From Spirochaetota bacterium (GTDB lineage Bacteria; Spirochaetota; Spirochaetia; Treponematales; UBA12059), in the NCBI GenBank assembly GCA_020048755.1, contig JAIFMD010000024.1, positions 1 through 32,501 on the forward strand: 32,501 nt of DNA, written 5' to 3'. Of the stretch, positions 14,866 to 23,645 are shown one piece after another. Made by a program: the position numbers and the translations under genes. Below the pieces are notes generated by a model that had not been told where the DNA came from, searched no databases, and worked only from the letters and a program-made list of their open reading frames with translations. How positions within the stretch are numbered: position 1 is the stretch's first letter; every line of letters starts with the position of its first letter.

Positions 14866-16917
14866 TTACACAACCAGCCTATTATCGAGCCAGTTTATCA
14901 AAGCACTTCCTTTTGGAGTTGCCCTGGTTCCAAGCCTGCCCGTTCCGGACTCTATGAGAGCTTCAGCGTGCAGGCTGCCCATGATGCCCCTGATCCTGCC
15001 TTCAGTAAGGTCCAGCCCCTGGCTCCGGAGCAACATTTGAATGGAAGCGCGCCCCAGGCTCCTGTCCGGGCTACCGCCTTGTACCAGAACCCTCAGCACG
15101 CTAAAACCCTGACCGACCAGATCACTGGCAGCGAGCCGTTCAAACTCCGACTCAAACCCCTGCGCCCTCCGCACGATGTATTCAGGCAGCGAGTCGATCG
15201 TTATGACCGCCTCTGCCAGGAAACTTGCGTAGGATGCTACATTCCACAACTCACGTATGTTTCCTGGCCATGTATACCCGAGCAGCACCTGCCTGGCCTC
15301 TTCTGATACCGGTAACTGGCCAGGCTTGGCGGCATGCCTGAAACGATCCATCAAGTACAGAATATCCTCGGGACGCTCCCGTAACGGGGGGATGCAGAGC
15401 GGAAGGACATTGAGCCTGTAGTACAGGTCCTCCCTGAATTGCCCGATCCGCATCTTTTCTTCAAGATTCTGGTTCGTCGCTGAAATCACACGGATATTGA
15501 CCGGTATGATGCGCTGGGATCCAATGCGCATGACTTTAAGTTCCTGCAGGACCCGGAGCAGTTTTGACTGCAGTACGTACGGCATGTCGCCAATTTCGTC
15601 CAGAAAGATGGTGCCATTGTTGGCCTGCTCGAACAGGCCTGGTTTGCCGCCCTTTGCCGCACCGGTGAAGGCACCGGCTTCGTATCCAAAAAGCTCACTC
15701 TCTATCAGGCTCTCCGGGACAGCGGCGCAGTTGAATGCAACAAACGGCTGCATGCGCCGGCTGGACCTGGAATGGATGGAATGGGAAAACAGCTCCTTGC
15801 CCGTGCCGCTTTCTCCGCTGATGAATACTGGCAGGTCCGATGCAGCGAACTTTTCAGCAAGCTGCATGCAGCGGCGCAGCGCTGGTGATTCGGTTAAAAT
15901 GTCATCAAAGGTATACCGTGAAAGAAAACCATTGCCCTGCAACTTCTTGTTGAGGTTTTGCTCGAGTTGTCTGATGTAGGTTATATCCTGAAAATTGAAG
16001 TACGTACCGGATCGCTGGCCATACTGTTCCATGATGCGGCCGGAAACGATGAAGGTATGGTCGTGGTATTGCACCAATTCGTTGTCCAGATGATCCTGCC
16101 GCAACAGGGATCTTACAGGTTCCTGTATTCTCGAATCGATGGAAGCGCCAACGATATCAGGCTCGGTACCCAGCATGACTGCCAATGCCTTGTTGTGCAG
16201 ACTGACGGTTCCCTCGTTGTTTATGAGGAGTATTCCTTCATGCGAGGCGTTCATTATTGAATCAAGCTCGAGGTTTTTTGTATAAAGTTGCCTGTACTGG
16301 CTGTTGAGGCCGCTCTCGAGCGGTATGAGGTCATCCGAGTAACGGAAAAGTCTTTTCTGAATTTCGCTGTCCGTCAGGTGCAGCATATCGATGATCTGGA
16401 TAAAGGTAGAGACATCGATGAACCGGTGCCCCGTATCTATGACCGTCCCGATATGCTTGGGAACATACAGGCGTTCACCGGGTGTGATGGCAATATGGAC
16501 ATCGGGGTAGTCGGCCGTTGGATCAAAGGGAACCATGTCCAGGTGATCGATTCCAAGTTTGTACAACAGGGCCATGAAATCCACGGTGGTCTCATGATTG
16601 TCGTTGACGACCAGCACCCTCGCATTTGCTGGAATCGAACAGATGCGGTAGATCTCATCCGAGCGTATGGTCCGGTTGACCAGTATTATTTTCTTCGCAT
16701 CATCCAGCCGGCTCTTTATCTCTACAGCTTTGTCCCTGGTCATGACCATCACCACGTCATCGGCGATGCGAAAATCCGGATCAAGGTCGTTCAGGTAATG
16801 GTTTGTTATGGAGATGAATCCAGACAGTACCGTTTCCAGGTTCTTCTTCAGGAATAGTCCCAGGGAATTGGTGGTGTGATCGGTTATGATGGCAACGCTT
16901 TGTACCGGTTTGAGCAT
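14866..16917 (-). CDS. Sigma-54-dependent transcriptional activator with PAS domain and atypical C-terminus
   Basis: This 683-residue activator has an N-terminal domain of about 200 residues that I do not recognise, a PAS domain (about 215-315: IMNASHEGILLINNEGTVSLHNKA) and an AAA+ domain (about 340-575). The AAA+ domain has Walker A GESGTGKE at 368-375, the sigma-54-contacting loop GAFTGA at 415-420, Walker B FLDEIGD at 438-444 and the sensor II region WPGNIREL. The C-terminus (about 600-683) is not the usual Fis-type helix-turn-helix; its pattern (VLRVLV, GRASIQMLL, TEGRIRGIMGSL, RATPKGSALINWL) suggests a winged helix. It lies next to the sigma-54 promoter of the operon at 14676-7131 and probably controls it in response to a cytoplasmic signal, perhaps an operon substrate. 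Confidence 0.9.
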   Translation of the reverse strand: MLKPVQSVAIITDHTTNSLGLFLKKNLETVLSGFISITNHYLNDLDPDFRIADDVVMVMTRDKAVEIKSRLDDAKKIILVNRTIRSDEIYRICSIPANARVLVVNDNHETTVDFMALLYKLGIDHLDMVPFDPTADYPDVHIAITPGERLYVPKHIGTVIDTGHRFIDVSTFIQIIDMLHLTDSEIQKRLFRYSDDLIPLESGLNSQYRQLYTKNLELDSIMNASHEGILLINNEGTVSLHNKALAVMLGTEPDIVGASIDSRIQEPVRSLLRQDHLDNELVQYHDHTFIVSGRIMEQYGQRSGTYFNFQDITYIRQLEQNLNKKLQGNGFLSRYTFDDILTESPALRRCMQLAEKFAASDLPVFISGESGTGKELFSHSIHSRSSRRMQPFVAFNCAAVPESLIESELFGYEAGAFTGAAKGGKPGLFEQANNGTIFLDEIGDMPYVLQSKLLRVLQELKVMRIGSQRIIPVNIRVISATNQNLEEKMRIGQFREDLYYRLNVLPLCIPPLRERPEDILYLMDRFRHAAKPGQLPVSEEARQVLLGYTWPGNIRELWNVASYASFLAEAVITIDSLPEYIVRRAQGFESEFERLAASDLVGQGFSVLRVLVQGGSPDRSLGRASIQMLLRSQGLDLTEGRIRGIMGSLHAEALIESGTGRLGTRATPKGSALINWLDNRLVV

Positions 16918-16922
16918 GAAAA

Positions 16923-16951
16923 AGTATATGCCTGTGCGGTGTTTTAGACAA
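16923..16951 (-). promoter_or_regulatory. Promoter of the sigma-54 activator gene, predicted leaderless
   Basis: TTGTCT (16951-16946) and TATACT (16928-16923) are 17 bases apart. The -10 hexamer ends five bases before the ATG, so transcription should start at or next to the start codon. No Shine-Dalgarno sequence fits in the space. Confidence 0.6.
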
Positions 16952-16959
16952 CTCAGCCC

Positions 16960-17688
16960 CTACGCTTGATCCCTCTCCACGAGCAACTCCTCCAGTCCGG
17001 TCAGGTCGCGTACCGCGGGCAGGTTCCACTTCTTCATGGAAACGCCACCCCGGCACATCACCACGACCTGCATACCCTTCTCTGCCGCTATCCTGCAGTT
17101 GACTATTGAATCGTCAACGAACAGGCACTCTGCCGGTTCCTCGTCGATGCTGCTCAAGGCAACATCGAACAGTGTCCGCTGCGCCTTGGTGGCTCCGTAC
17201 ATCGACGAAACGACGAAGGGATTGAAAGCCGCGTAGAGGCCGTGGGTCCGGTACATGCCGAAGATTGACGGCCAGGCGTCGGAGATTATGCCCAGGCTGT
17301 ACCTCGTCCCGAGCCGCGCGATCGCCCCGGCCACATCGGGGTAGAAGCTCGCCTGGGTGTAGTCACGGACCTTGGCGGTGGCGCAGGCACTGACGAACTC
17401 GTCGGACTGCAGCGCAGGCAAGCCGTCGAACAGTATGCGGTAATATTCAAGGAACTGCTCGTATTCGGCATCCTCGGTGAGTACCACGTGGTTGTGGTCG
17501 AGATACGCGCCAGCACGCATCCGGTTGAGCCCAAGCCGCAGGGAGCCGAAACCCGGCTCAGCCTGGTGGCAGGCCCACTGACTGGCGTGCCTGTCGGCGA
17601 GCACGGCGGGGATGAACCAGTCGCCCGAGACGGGATACACCAGCACTTTGCCCGAGTCGAAGAAGATGCGGCGGATGCGTTCTACCAT
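16960..17688 (-). CDS. HAD-superfamily hydrolase
   Basis: Using ATG 17688, this 242-residue protein has the HAD motifs: I, FFDSGKVL with nucleophile Asp11; II, Ser in IISDAW; III, Lys in GATKAQ; and IV, FVDDSIVN. Motif I has Gly two residues after the nucleophile in place of the second Asp of true phosphatases, as in the haloacid-dehalogenase-like branch, so a phosphatase role is uncertain. A helical cap lies between motifs I and II. The gene ends 43 bases before the sigma-54 activator, which has its own promoter. No metabolic context points to a substrate. No ribosome binding site precedes the start. Confidence 0.75.
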   Translation of the reverse strand: MVERIRRIFFDSGKVLVYPVSGDWFIPAVLADRHASQWACHQAEPGFGSLRLGLNRMRAGAYLDHNHVVLTEDAEYEQFLEYYRILFDGLPALQSDEFVSACATAKVRDYTQASFYPDVAGAIARLGTRYSLGIISDAWPSIFGMYRTHGLYAAFNPFVVSSMYGATKAQRTLFDVALSSIDEEPAECLFVDDSIVNCRIAAEKGMQVVVMCRGGVSMKKWNLPAVRDLTGLEELLVERDQA

Positions 17689-17697
17689 AGACAATCA

Positions 17698-17726
17698 AGT
17701 ATACGCGATCACTACCCCGGTTTCGA
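17698..17726 (-). promoter_or_regulatory. Promoter of the HAD hydrolase gene, predicted nearly leaderless
   Basis: TCGAAA (17726-17721) and TATACT (17703-17698) are 17 bases apart. The -10 element ends nine bases before ATG 17688, leaving a leader of two or three bases at most and no room for a Shine-Dalgarno sequence. Confidence 0.5.
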
Positions 17727-17763
17727 GGCCTTGTACAAACTGACACGATCTGGCATCTTGTCT

Positions 17764-17779
17764 TGCAACACGTGTTGCA
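17764..17779. promoter_or_regulatory. Perfect 16-bp palindrome, candidate operator of the gene at 17829
   Basis: TGCAACACGTGTTGCA is a perfect palindrome in the gap between the HAD gene and the rightward gene at 17829. Its right half overlaps a possible -35 element TTGCAC (17775-17780), which pairs with TATACC at 17797-17802 over a 16-base spacer. A protein bound here would block that promoter. The ribbon-helix-helix-like product of the downstream gene is an obvious candidate for autoregulation. Confidence 0.55.
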
Positions 17780-17828
17780 CTAACCTATACGTGTCATATA
17801 CCGAGCACGTACCGAGGTCACTTCCAGC

Positions 17829-18299
17829 ATGGCAAAGAAAATTACCCTGACAGTCAACGAAAACCTCTCCAAGCAGATCGATGCATGGCGTTCGTCATTC
17901 AACCTTTCCAGGCTATTCCAGGACGCGGTCTCCGAGGCTATCAGGCACAAGGAAGAGTTCCAGCGCATGCTTTCAGGCAGCGCGGACATACCCAGGATAG
18001 TGGAACGGCTGAAGCAGGAGAAACGGGGCCTGCTCGAAAAGGCAACAGCGGAAGGCAAGGCAGATGGCGGGGCCTGGGCAGGACGCGCCCACTACCGCGA
18101 ACTCATCGCCATCGTCGGATCGATAGCCGGAGCTACAGAGGCCGAGGACAGGGCAACCACCGCATGGGAGATCCGCCAGGGTCTGACCGGGATGGAAGGC
18201 GGGCCAAGGGAAGAAGCGCTCACCGCCTACCGCGAGGGCTGGAAGACGGGAGTCATCGGCCTGTGGGACCTCATCAAAGATCAACTGAACGACCAATAG
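17829..18299 (+). CDS. Ribbon-helix-helix-like small protein of unknown function
   Basis: This 156-residue protein starts with a pattern typical of ribbon-helix-helix (CopG/Arc-type) DNA-binding domains: a short beta strand (KITLTVNE) followed by two helices (LSKQIDAWRSS, SRLFQDAVSEAIRHKEEF). The remaining 110 residues are charged and helical, with a glycine-rich stretch (GKADGGAWAGRAHYRELIAIVG), and match nothing I know. No toxin gene follows, so this is not a standard toxin-antitoxin pair. Eighteen bases downstream begins the giant dehydratase activase. The shared orientation suggests co-transcription, and the palindrome upstream suggests self-control. Confidence 0.6.
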   Translation: MAKKITLTVNENLSKQIDAWRSSFNLSRLFQDAVSEAIRHKEEFQRMLSGSADIPRIVERLKQEKRGLLEKATAEGKADGGAWAGRAHYRELIAIVGSIAGATEAEDRATTAWEIRQGLTGMEGGPREEALTAYREGWKTGVIGLWDLIKDQLNDQ

Positions 18300-18317
18300 C
18301 CGCTGGAGGCGCATATC

Positions 18318-21300
18318 ATGAACAATGCAGATACATTCATACTAGGACTGGATATAGGTTCAGTTACCCTGGCTGCCGCCACCGTCGATGAGCACGGAAC
18401 GACGCGGGGCAGGCTGTACGTCACGCACGGCGGCGACCTAGCGTCGGCACTCGCCAGGGTGGACGCGGAGCTGGACCTGTCCGGGGTCCGCGCCGTAGCA
18501 CTGACAGGCAGGCAACTGGCCGAGCTCACCGCGGACGCGCGCTTCGAATCCCAGGTGGCATCCCTGGAATCAGTGCGCGCGCGCCATCCTGAGGCAGGCG
18601 CCGTGCTGATAGTAGGCGGCGAGAAGTACTCGCTGGCACGGTTCAACGCAAACGGTGAATACGAGGGCAGCCGCTCCAATTCGGGATGCGCCGCAGGCAC
18701 GGGCAGTTTCCTTGACCAGCAGGCCGGCCGCCTCGGTCTGGCCAGTTCCGCCGAGCTGTCTGCACTTGCGCTGGACAATCCCGGGGAGCCGCCCAGAGTG
18801 GCAACCCGTTGCGCCGTGTTCGCCAAGACAGACCTCATACACGCCCAGCAGGAAGGCTACTCCCTGGCAGCCATCAGCGACGGGCTCTGCCGAGGCCTCG
18901 CGCGCAACCTCGTAGACGCGCTCTTCAGCGGCGAACCGGTTCGCGGCCCGGTGGTGTTTTCAGGCGGCGTAGCCCTGAATGACGCGGTGCTGTCCCGGGT
19001 GCGCACCATCACGGGCCTCGAACTGGTACGCGACGAGGAAGCACCCTGGCACGGAGCCATCGGCGCGGCCCTGCTGTTCCTGCGCGAAGGCAAGGCCGGA
19101 CAGCCGTTCGTTTCCGCATCAGCCCTGCGCACGGAACTACCGCTGGACAGGGACGGCTTCTATCCACCGCTGGCCCTCACGCACTCCAGGTACCCGGATT
19201 TCGCCGCGCACGAGAGCTATCGCGAACCCACGCGTGAACGCGGCGGGCGGCCAGGCCTGGTCGTCGAGGTGGACGTGTACCAGAACGCTCCTGCAGCCCT
19301 CGACGCATGGCTGGGGATAGACATAGGTTCGACGAGCACCAAGGCCGCGCTTGTCGACTCCAGCGGCCGCATGGTGGCCGGCTTCTACACGCGCACCTCA
19401 GGCCGCCCCGTGGAGGCCTTCCAGTCGCTGCTCGAGTCAATGGAGAAACTCGGGGAACGCAAGGGCTTCAGCCTGAACATCCTTGGTTGCGCTACCACCG
19501 GCTCCGGACGCAAATTCGTGGGCGGCATAGCCGGCGCAGACCTGGTGCTCGACGAGATCAGCGCCCACGCCCGCGCAGCCGTGGAGCTGGACCCCAGGGT
19601 AGACACCATCATCGAGATAGGCGGGCAGGACTCCAAGTTCACTACGCTACGGGACGGCAGGGTTACCTCGTCGATAATGAACAATGTCTGCGCGGCAGGC
19701 ACCGGCAGCTTCATAGAGGAGCAGGCGCGCAAGCTCGGCATCGATGTGGGCGACTATGCGGCCCTCGCCGACGGTGTGCGGGCCCCACAGGTCAGCGACC
19801 GCTGCACCGTGTTCATGGAACGCGACATCAACCACCTGCTGGCCTCCGGCTGCACCGTCCCCGAGGTGCTCGCCGCGGCCCTGCACGCGGTGCGGGAAAA
19901 CTACCTCCGCAAGGTTGCCAGCGAGAAGAACATAGGCCGAGTCGTATTCTTCCAGGGAGCCACCGCCAAGAACCGTTCCCTCGTGGCTGCCTTTGAACAG
20001 AAACTCGGCCGACCCATACTCGTCTCGCCCTTCTGCCACCTGACCGGTGCCCTCGGCGCTGCGCTGACCCTGCGTGACGAAGTAGCCTTCCGCAGCGACA
20101 TCGCGCGCGGCGACGGCCCAACGACCGCCTTCCGCGGCACCGGGTTGCACCGCATCGAACTGCCCGTGCGCAGCGAGGTCTGCGACCTGTGCGGCAACCA
20201 CTGCAAGCTCTCGGTAGCAACGGTAGACGGCGAGGAGGTAGCCTTCGGCTTCCTCTGCGGCCGGGACTGGGCCACCAAATCGTTCGTGGCCAGAAAGCCA
20301 GGACCGCCCAGGCTGGCCGCCCTGCGCGCCGGTGCCGAGAACGCGGCACGAACGGCCCTGCCGGCCTTGGCCACCGCCACCATGGCCGCGGCAGGCAAGG
20401 CACCTGCACTTACTATAGGCCTGCCCTCGGCTCTGTCCCTGGTCGAGGATATGGGTTTCTGGAAGGTGTTCTTCAATGCGCTTGGACTGAAAACAGTCGA
20501 GAGCGAAAACCGCACCGACATGGTAGCCACCGGCAAGGAGCAGATGGGTGCAGAGTTCTGCGCCCCGATAGCGGCCTTCCACGGGCACGTGCTGTCCCTG
20601 CTGGACAAGGCGGATTTCGTGTTCGTGCCTGTGTACCTTGAAAAGAAGACGGAGAAGGACAAGGGCAGCCGGCTGTACTGCTATCAGACCCAGTTTGCCT
20701 CCACCCTCGTAGCAAAACTCGCTGACCGTAGCCGCTTCCTCCAGCCCATGGTGGAATCAAGCTATACGAGCTTCCGCGTCAAGGAAGAGCTTTTCCGCTG
20801 CCTGAACGGTACGGCGCAACTGCCACTGACCCGCAATGCCGTGTCTGAAGCCTGGGACCGTGCCGAGCGCTTCCGGGCCGAACGCGGGCTACGCCTCAAG
20901 GCCCTGTTCGCCGACAGGAAACCGGCCCTTTCCGGGAAAAAACCTGGCATTGAAGTCGTGCTCCTCGGAAGGCCCTATTCGGTGCTGCCATCAGGCATGA
21001 ACAAGGGCATACCCGACATGCTGGCCGACCGCGGCGTGCCGGCCTGGTACCAGGACATGCTCGAACCAACGCCTGAAGCCAGGTCAATGATACAGCCACT
21101 TCTCCGGGAGATCCCGTGGGAATACGGCAAGCGCATACTGGAGGCCGCAGAGACGGTGGCGCGGACCGAAGGCCTCTACCCCACCCTTGTCACCTCGTTC
21201 AAGTGCGGCCCGGACTCCTTCGTCGTAGACGCGTTCAAGTCGGTGATGGAGACCTACGGCAAGCCCTTCCTCATCCTGGAACTGGACGAACACGACAGTG

Positions 21301-22691
21301 CCGTGGGCTACGAGACGCGCATCGAGGCAGCCATCCGCGCGTTCCGCAACCACCACGAGCGTTCTGCCGCATTCAAACCGGCAACCGGGCTCACCATCAG
21401 GGATTTCTCCCGCGTCAACCCGCATTACAACACGACACTCAAGGGCAAGACCATGCTGATGCCCAACTGGGACGACCTTGCTGCCCCGCTGCTCGCCGCG
21501 ACGCTGCGTGCGGCCGGCGTCGATGCCGTCGTCATGGAGGAAACCGACGAGACCATCCGCCAGAGTGTGTCCACCAACAACGGCCAGTGCCTGCCCCTCA
21601 ACGCCATAGCCCAGTCGTTCGCGCATACGGTGCGCAAGCACGGCCTCGACCCGGCCAGGTGCGTGCTGTGGATGGCCCGGTCGACCCTGCCATGCAACAT
21701 CCCGCTTTACCCGCACCAGATAAAGACCATCTTCAACGGCATGGGTGGCGGCTTCGAGCACTCCCTGGTCTATGTCGGCCAGGTATCCTTCCTGGACATC
21801 TCGCCGCACGCCGCCATAGACGCCTACCTGTCATACCTGTTCGCAGGCCTCATCAGGCGGCTTTCGTGCCGGATACGGCCCTACGAACTGGTACCCGGCA
21901 GCACCGATGCCGCCACGACACGGGCCATGGAGATCCTCGTACCCGCGTTCGACGACAGGAAGCGCAACAAGGTCAAGGCGGCCGAGGACATCGTGGCCCT
22001 GTTCGAGGCCATAGCCTGGGACAGGAGCCGCCGCAATCCACTGGTCTCGCTGTTCGGGGATTTCTACGTGCGCGACAACAAGGTGATGAACCAGGACGCC
22101 ATCCGGTTCATAGAAGAGAACGGCGGAGAGGTTATTTCGATGCCGTACAACCAGTACGCCAAGATGATCTCCACCACCTACTTCTCGCGCTGGGTCAAAG
22201 AAGGCAAATACGGCATTTTCCTGACCACCTCGGCCCTCATGGCAGCCTCGAAGGTTTTGGAAAGAGCCTACTACCGCGCATTTGACCGCCTGCTCGAGGA
22301 AACCAATCCGGAGTTCGACGATCCGGCCAAAGACATCCTGGCCCGCTACGGCGTCCTCGAGGAGAACTCGGGTGAATCGGCCGAGAACCTGCTCAAGACC
22401 TGGTACATAAAGAAGCACTTTCCCGACGTGTCGCTGTTCGTGCAGCTCAGCCCCGTCTTCTGCTGCGCGGGCATGGTCACCGAGGCCATGAACGCCCAGA
22501 TCGAAGAGGTGACGGGCGTGCCGGTCCTCTCGCTGACCTACGACGGCGCGGGTGGATCAAAGAACGAGGCACTGGCACCCTATCTGCGTTACCCCAGGAA
22601 GCCGCGGCAGGCGGGTTCAGCCTTCCAGCCAGAACATCTCCATGGGACCGGCACCCTTGACCTCGATGGAGCCGCGGGGAACGCAAGCTAG
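18318..22691 (+). CDS. Giant CoA-substrate dehydratase activase (BadF/BcrA-HgdC ATPase repeats plus DUF2229 region)
   Basis: This 1457-residue protein has two ASKHA ATPase modules. The first begins GLDIGSVTLAA and has NSGCAAGTGSF with Cys124. The second begins GIDIGSTSTKAAL near residue 332 and has NNVCAAGTGSF with Cys458. The cysteines of such modules hold the [4Fe-4S] cluster shared across the dimer. A further CDLCGNHC motif at 622-629 precedes a DUF2229/HgdB-like C-terminal half. Activases of the 2-hydroxyacyl-CoA dehydratase and benzoyl-CoA reductase type use ATP hydrolysis to send an electron to a partner enzyme. No partner dehydratase is in the window; the fused half may serve or bind one. 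The start follows GGAGG. The last 28 residues after RYPRK look non-conserved and overlap the convergent cyclase gene. Confidence 0.9.
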   Translation: MNNADTFILGLDIGSVTLAAATVDEHGTTRGRLYVTHGGDLASALARVDAELDLSGVRAVALTGRQLAELTADARFESQVASLESVRARHPEAGAVLIVGGEKYSLARFNANGEYEGSRSNSGCAAGTGSFLDQQAGRLGLASSAELSALALDNPGEPPRVATRCAVFAKTDLIHAQQEGYSLAAISDGLCRGLARNLVDALFSGEPVRGPVVFSGGVALNDAVLSRVRTITGLELVRDEEAPWHGAIGAALLFLREGKAGQPFVSASALRTELPLDRDGFYPPLALTHSRYPDFAAHESYREPTRERGGRPGLVVEVDVYQNAPAALDAWLGIDIGSTSTKAALVDSSGRMVAGFYTRTSGRPVEAFQSLLESMEKLGERKGFSLNILGCATTGSGRKFVGGIAGADLVLDEISAHARAAVELDPRVDTIIEIGGQDSKFTTLRDGRVTSSIMNNVCAAGTGSFIEEQARKLGIDVGDYAALADGVRAPQVSDRCTVFMERDINHLLASGCTVPEVLAAALHAVRENYLRKVASEKNIGRVVFFQGATAKNRSLVAAFEQKLGRPILVSPFCHLTGALGAALTLRDEVAFRSDIARGDGPTTAFRGTGLHRIELPVRSEVCDLCGNHCKLSVATVDGEEVAFGFLCGRDWATKSFVARKPGPPRLAALRAGAENAARTALPALATATMAAAGKAPALTIGLPSALSLVEDMGFWKVFFNALGLKTVESENRTDMVATGKEQMGAEFCAPIAAFHGHVLSLLDKADFVFVPVYLEKKTEKDKGSRLYCYQTQFASTLVAKLADRSRFLQPMVESSYTSFRVKEELFRCLNGTAQLPLTRNAVSEAWDRAERFRAERGLRLKALFADRKPALSGKKPGIEVVLLGRPYSVLPSGMNKGIPDMLADRGVPAWYQDMLEPTPEARSMIQPLLREIPWEYGKRILEAAETVARTEGLYPTLVTSFKCGPDSFVVDAFKSVMETYGKPFLILELDEHDSAVGYETRIEAAIRAFRNHHERSAAFKPATGLTIRDFSRVNPHYNTTLKGKTMLMPNWDDLAAPLLAATLRAAGVDAVVMEETDETIRQSVSTNNGQCLPLNAIAQSFAHTVRKHGLDPARCVLWMARSTLPCNIPLYPHQIKTIFNGMGGGFEHSLVYVGQVSFLDISPHAAIDAYLSYLFAGLIRRLSCRIRPYELVPGSTDAATTRAMEILVPAFDDRKRNKVKAAEDIVALFEAIAWDRSRRNPLVSLFGDFYVRDNKVMNQDAIRFIEENGGEVISMPYNQYAKMISTTYFSRWVKEGKYGIFLTTSALMAASKVLERAYYRAFDRLLEETNPEFDDPAKDILARYGVLEENSGESAENLLKTWYIKKHFPDVSLFVQLSPVFCCAGMVTEAMNAQIEEVTGVPVLSLTYDGAGGSKNEALAPYLRYPRKPRQAGSAFQPEHLHGTGTLDLDGAAGNAS

Positions 22692-23645
22692 GCGACCGGC
22701 GAGGAGCCCCGCGGTGACGGCCGATATGTTGACGCGCATGGGTTCCGAGGCGGATTCCATGCGGCTGGCCATGTTCACCGTGTCGCCGAACACGTCGTAG
22801 ATGTAGCGCCGGGTACCCACGATGCCGGCGACAGCCTCGCCGGAATGTATGCCCAGGCGCATGGTCCAACGCACTGGCGCGCGGGTGTTCCGGTCCGTCA
22901 GCCAGTCGCGCATGGCCAGCGCGGCCCGGCACAGGTCGAGCGCATGGTCTGCGTTTGGCTCGGGCATGCCGCTGACGGCAAAGTACGCGTCGCCTATGGT
23001 CTTGATGCGCTCGCAGCCATGGGAGCGCATGATGGCGTCAAACGCGCCGACCAGGTCGTTGAGCTCGCCGATCAGTTCCCGGGGCGTCAGGGTAGCAGAA
23101 ATCCGGGTAAAATCGACCAGGTCGGTGAACAGCACGCTGACGTCCGGAAACGAGCGCGGTTCGCTCTTGCCCGTTTCCTTGAGTTCCGTGGCTATGCCCG
23201 CGGGCAGTATCGATTCCAGCAGCTGGTCTGATTTCTCCCGCTCGCGCTCCACGCTGCGGAGCGCCTGCCTGAGCCGAAGGTGCGTACCGACGCGCGCCAC
23301 AACCTCTTCCTTCTGGAAAGGCTTGGAGACGTAGTCCACGGCACCGGAGCGGAACCCCTGTACCTTGTCCTCTATCTGGTTGAGCGCTGAAATGAATATC
23401 ACCGGAATGTCGGCCGTGACCGGATCGGCCTTGAGCCGCTTGATCGTCTCAAAGCCATCCATGCCGGGCATCTTGATGTCCAGCAGTATCAGGTCGGGGT
23501 GGGCCTTGGCGGCAATCTGGAGCGCCCGCTCGCCGCTTTTGGCCTGCAGCGGGTGGAACCCGGCCTGCGTCAGCGTATCGCCGAGCACCTTGAGGTTTTC
23601 TTCTATGTCATCGACTATCAGTACCAGAGAGCCTTCATCTGCCAT
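22617..23645 (-). CDS. Response regulator with class III adenylate cyclase domain
   Basis: The second ATG (23645) sits five bases after GGAGG and gives 342 residues; ATG 23648 is immediately adjacent. Residues 1-125 form a receiver domain with D12/D13, phosphoacceptor D56 in LLDIKMPGMDG, and Lys108. A coiled coil leads to a class III cyclase domain (about 165-342) with metal ligands D175 (FTDLVDF) and D219 (GDAYF). The base-selecting Lys215 (IKTIGD) and Asp284 (YDVFGDTVN) predict ATP as substrate. The start overlaps the hybrid kinase stop by 11 bases, so the kinase probably phosphorylates this receiver to control cAMP output. The conserved C-terminus (EVKGAGPMEMFWLEG) overlaps the end of the convergent activase gene by 75 bases. 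Confidence 0.9.
   Translation of the reverse strand: MADEGSLVLIVDDIEENLKVLGDTLTQAGFHPLQAKSGERALQIAAKAHPDLILLDIKMPGMDGFETIKRLKADPVTADIPVIFISALNQIEDKVQGFRSGAVDYVSKPFQKEEVVARVGTHLRLRQALRSVEREREKSDQLLESILPAGIATELKETGKSEPRSFPDVSVLFTDLVDFTRISATLTPRELIGELNDLVGAFDAIMRSHGCERIKTIGDAYFAVSGMPEPNADHALDLCRAALAMRDWLTDRNTRAPVRWTMRLGIHSGEAVAGIVGTRRYIYDVFGDTVNMASRMESASEPMRVNISAVTAGLLAGRLACVPRGSIEVKGAGPMEMFWLEG

Noticed and set aside
14862-14877. CTGGTT/AACCAG hairpin at the end of the sigma-54 activator gene
   Set aside because: It overlaps the last codons and has no following T run, so a terminator call is not justified.
17751-17766. Sigma-54-like TGGC...TTGC upstream of the gene at 17829
   Set aside because: The two elements are one base too far apart for the strict -24/-12 spacing, and no activator site is apparent.
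21116-22285. Long open frame within the activase in another frame
   Set aside because: The translation is low-complexity, rich in Arg, Gly and His, as expected from an out-of-frame reading of GC-rich DNA.
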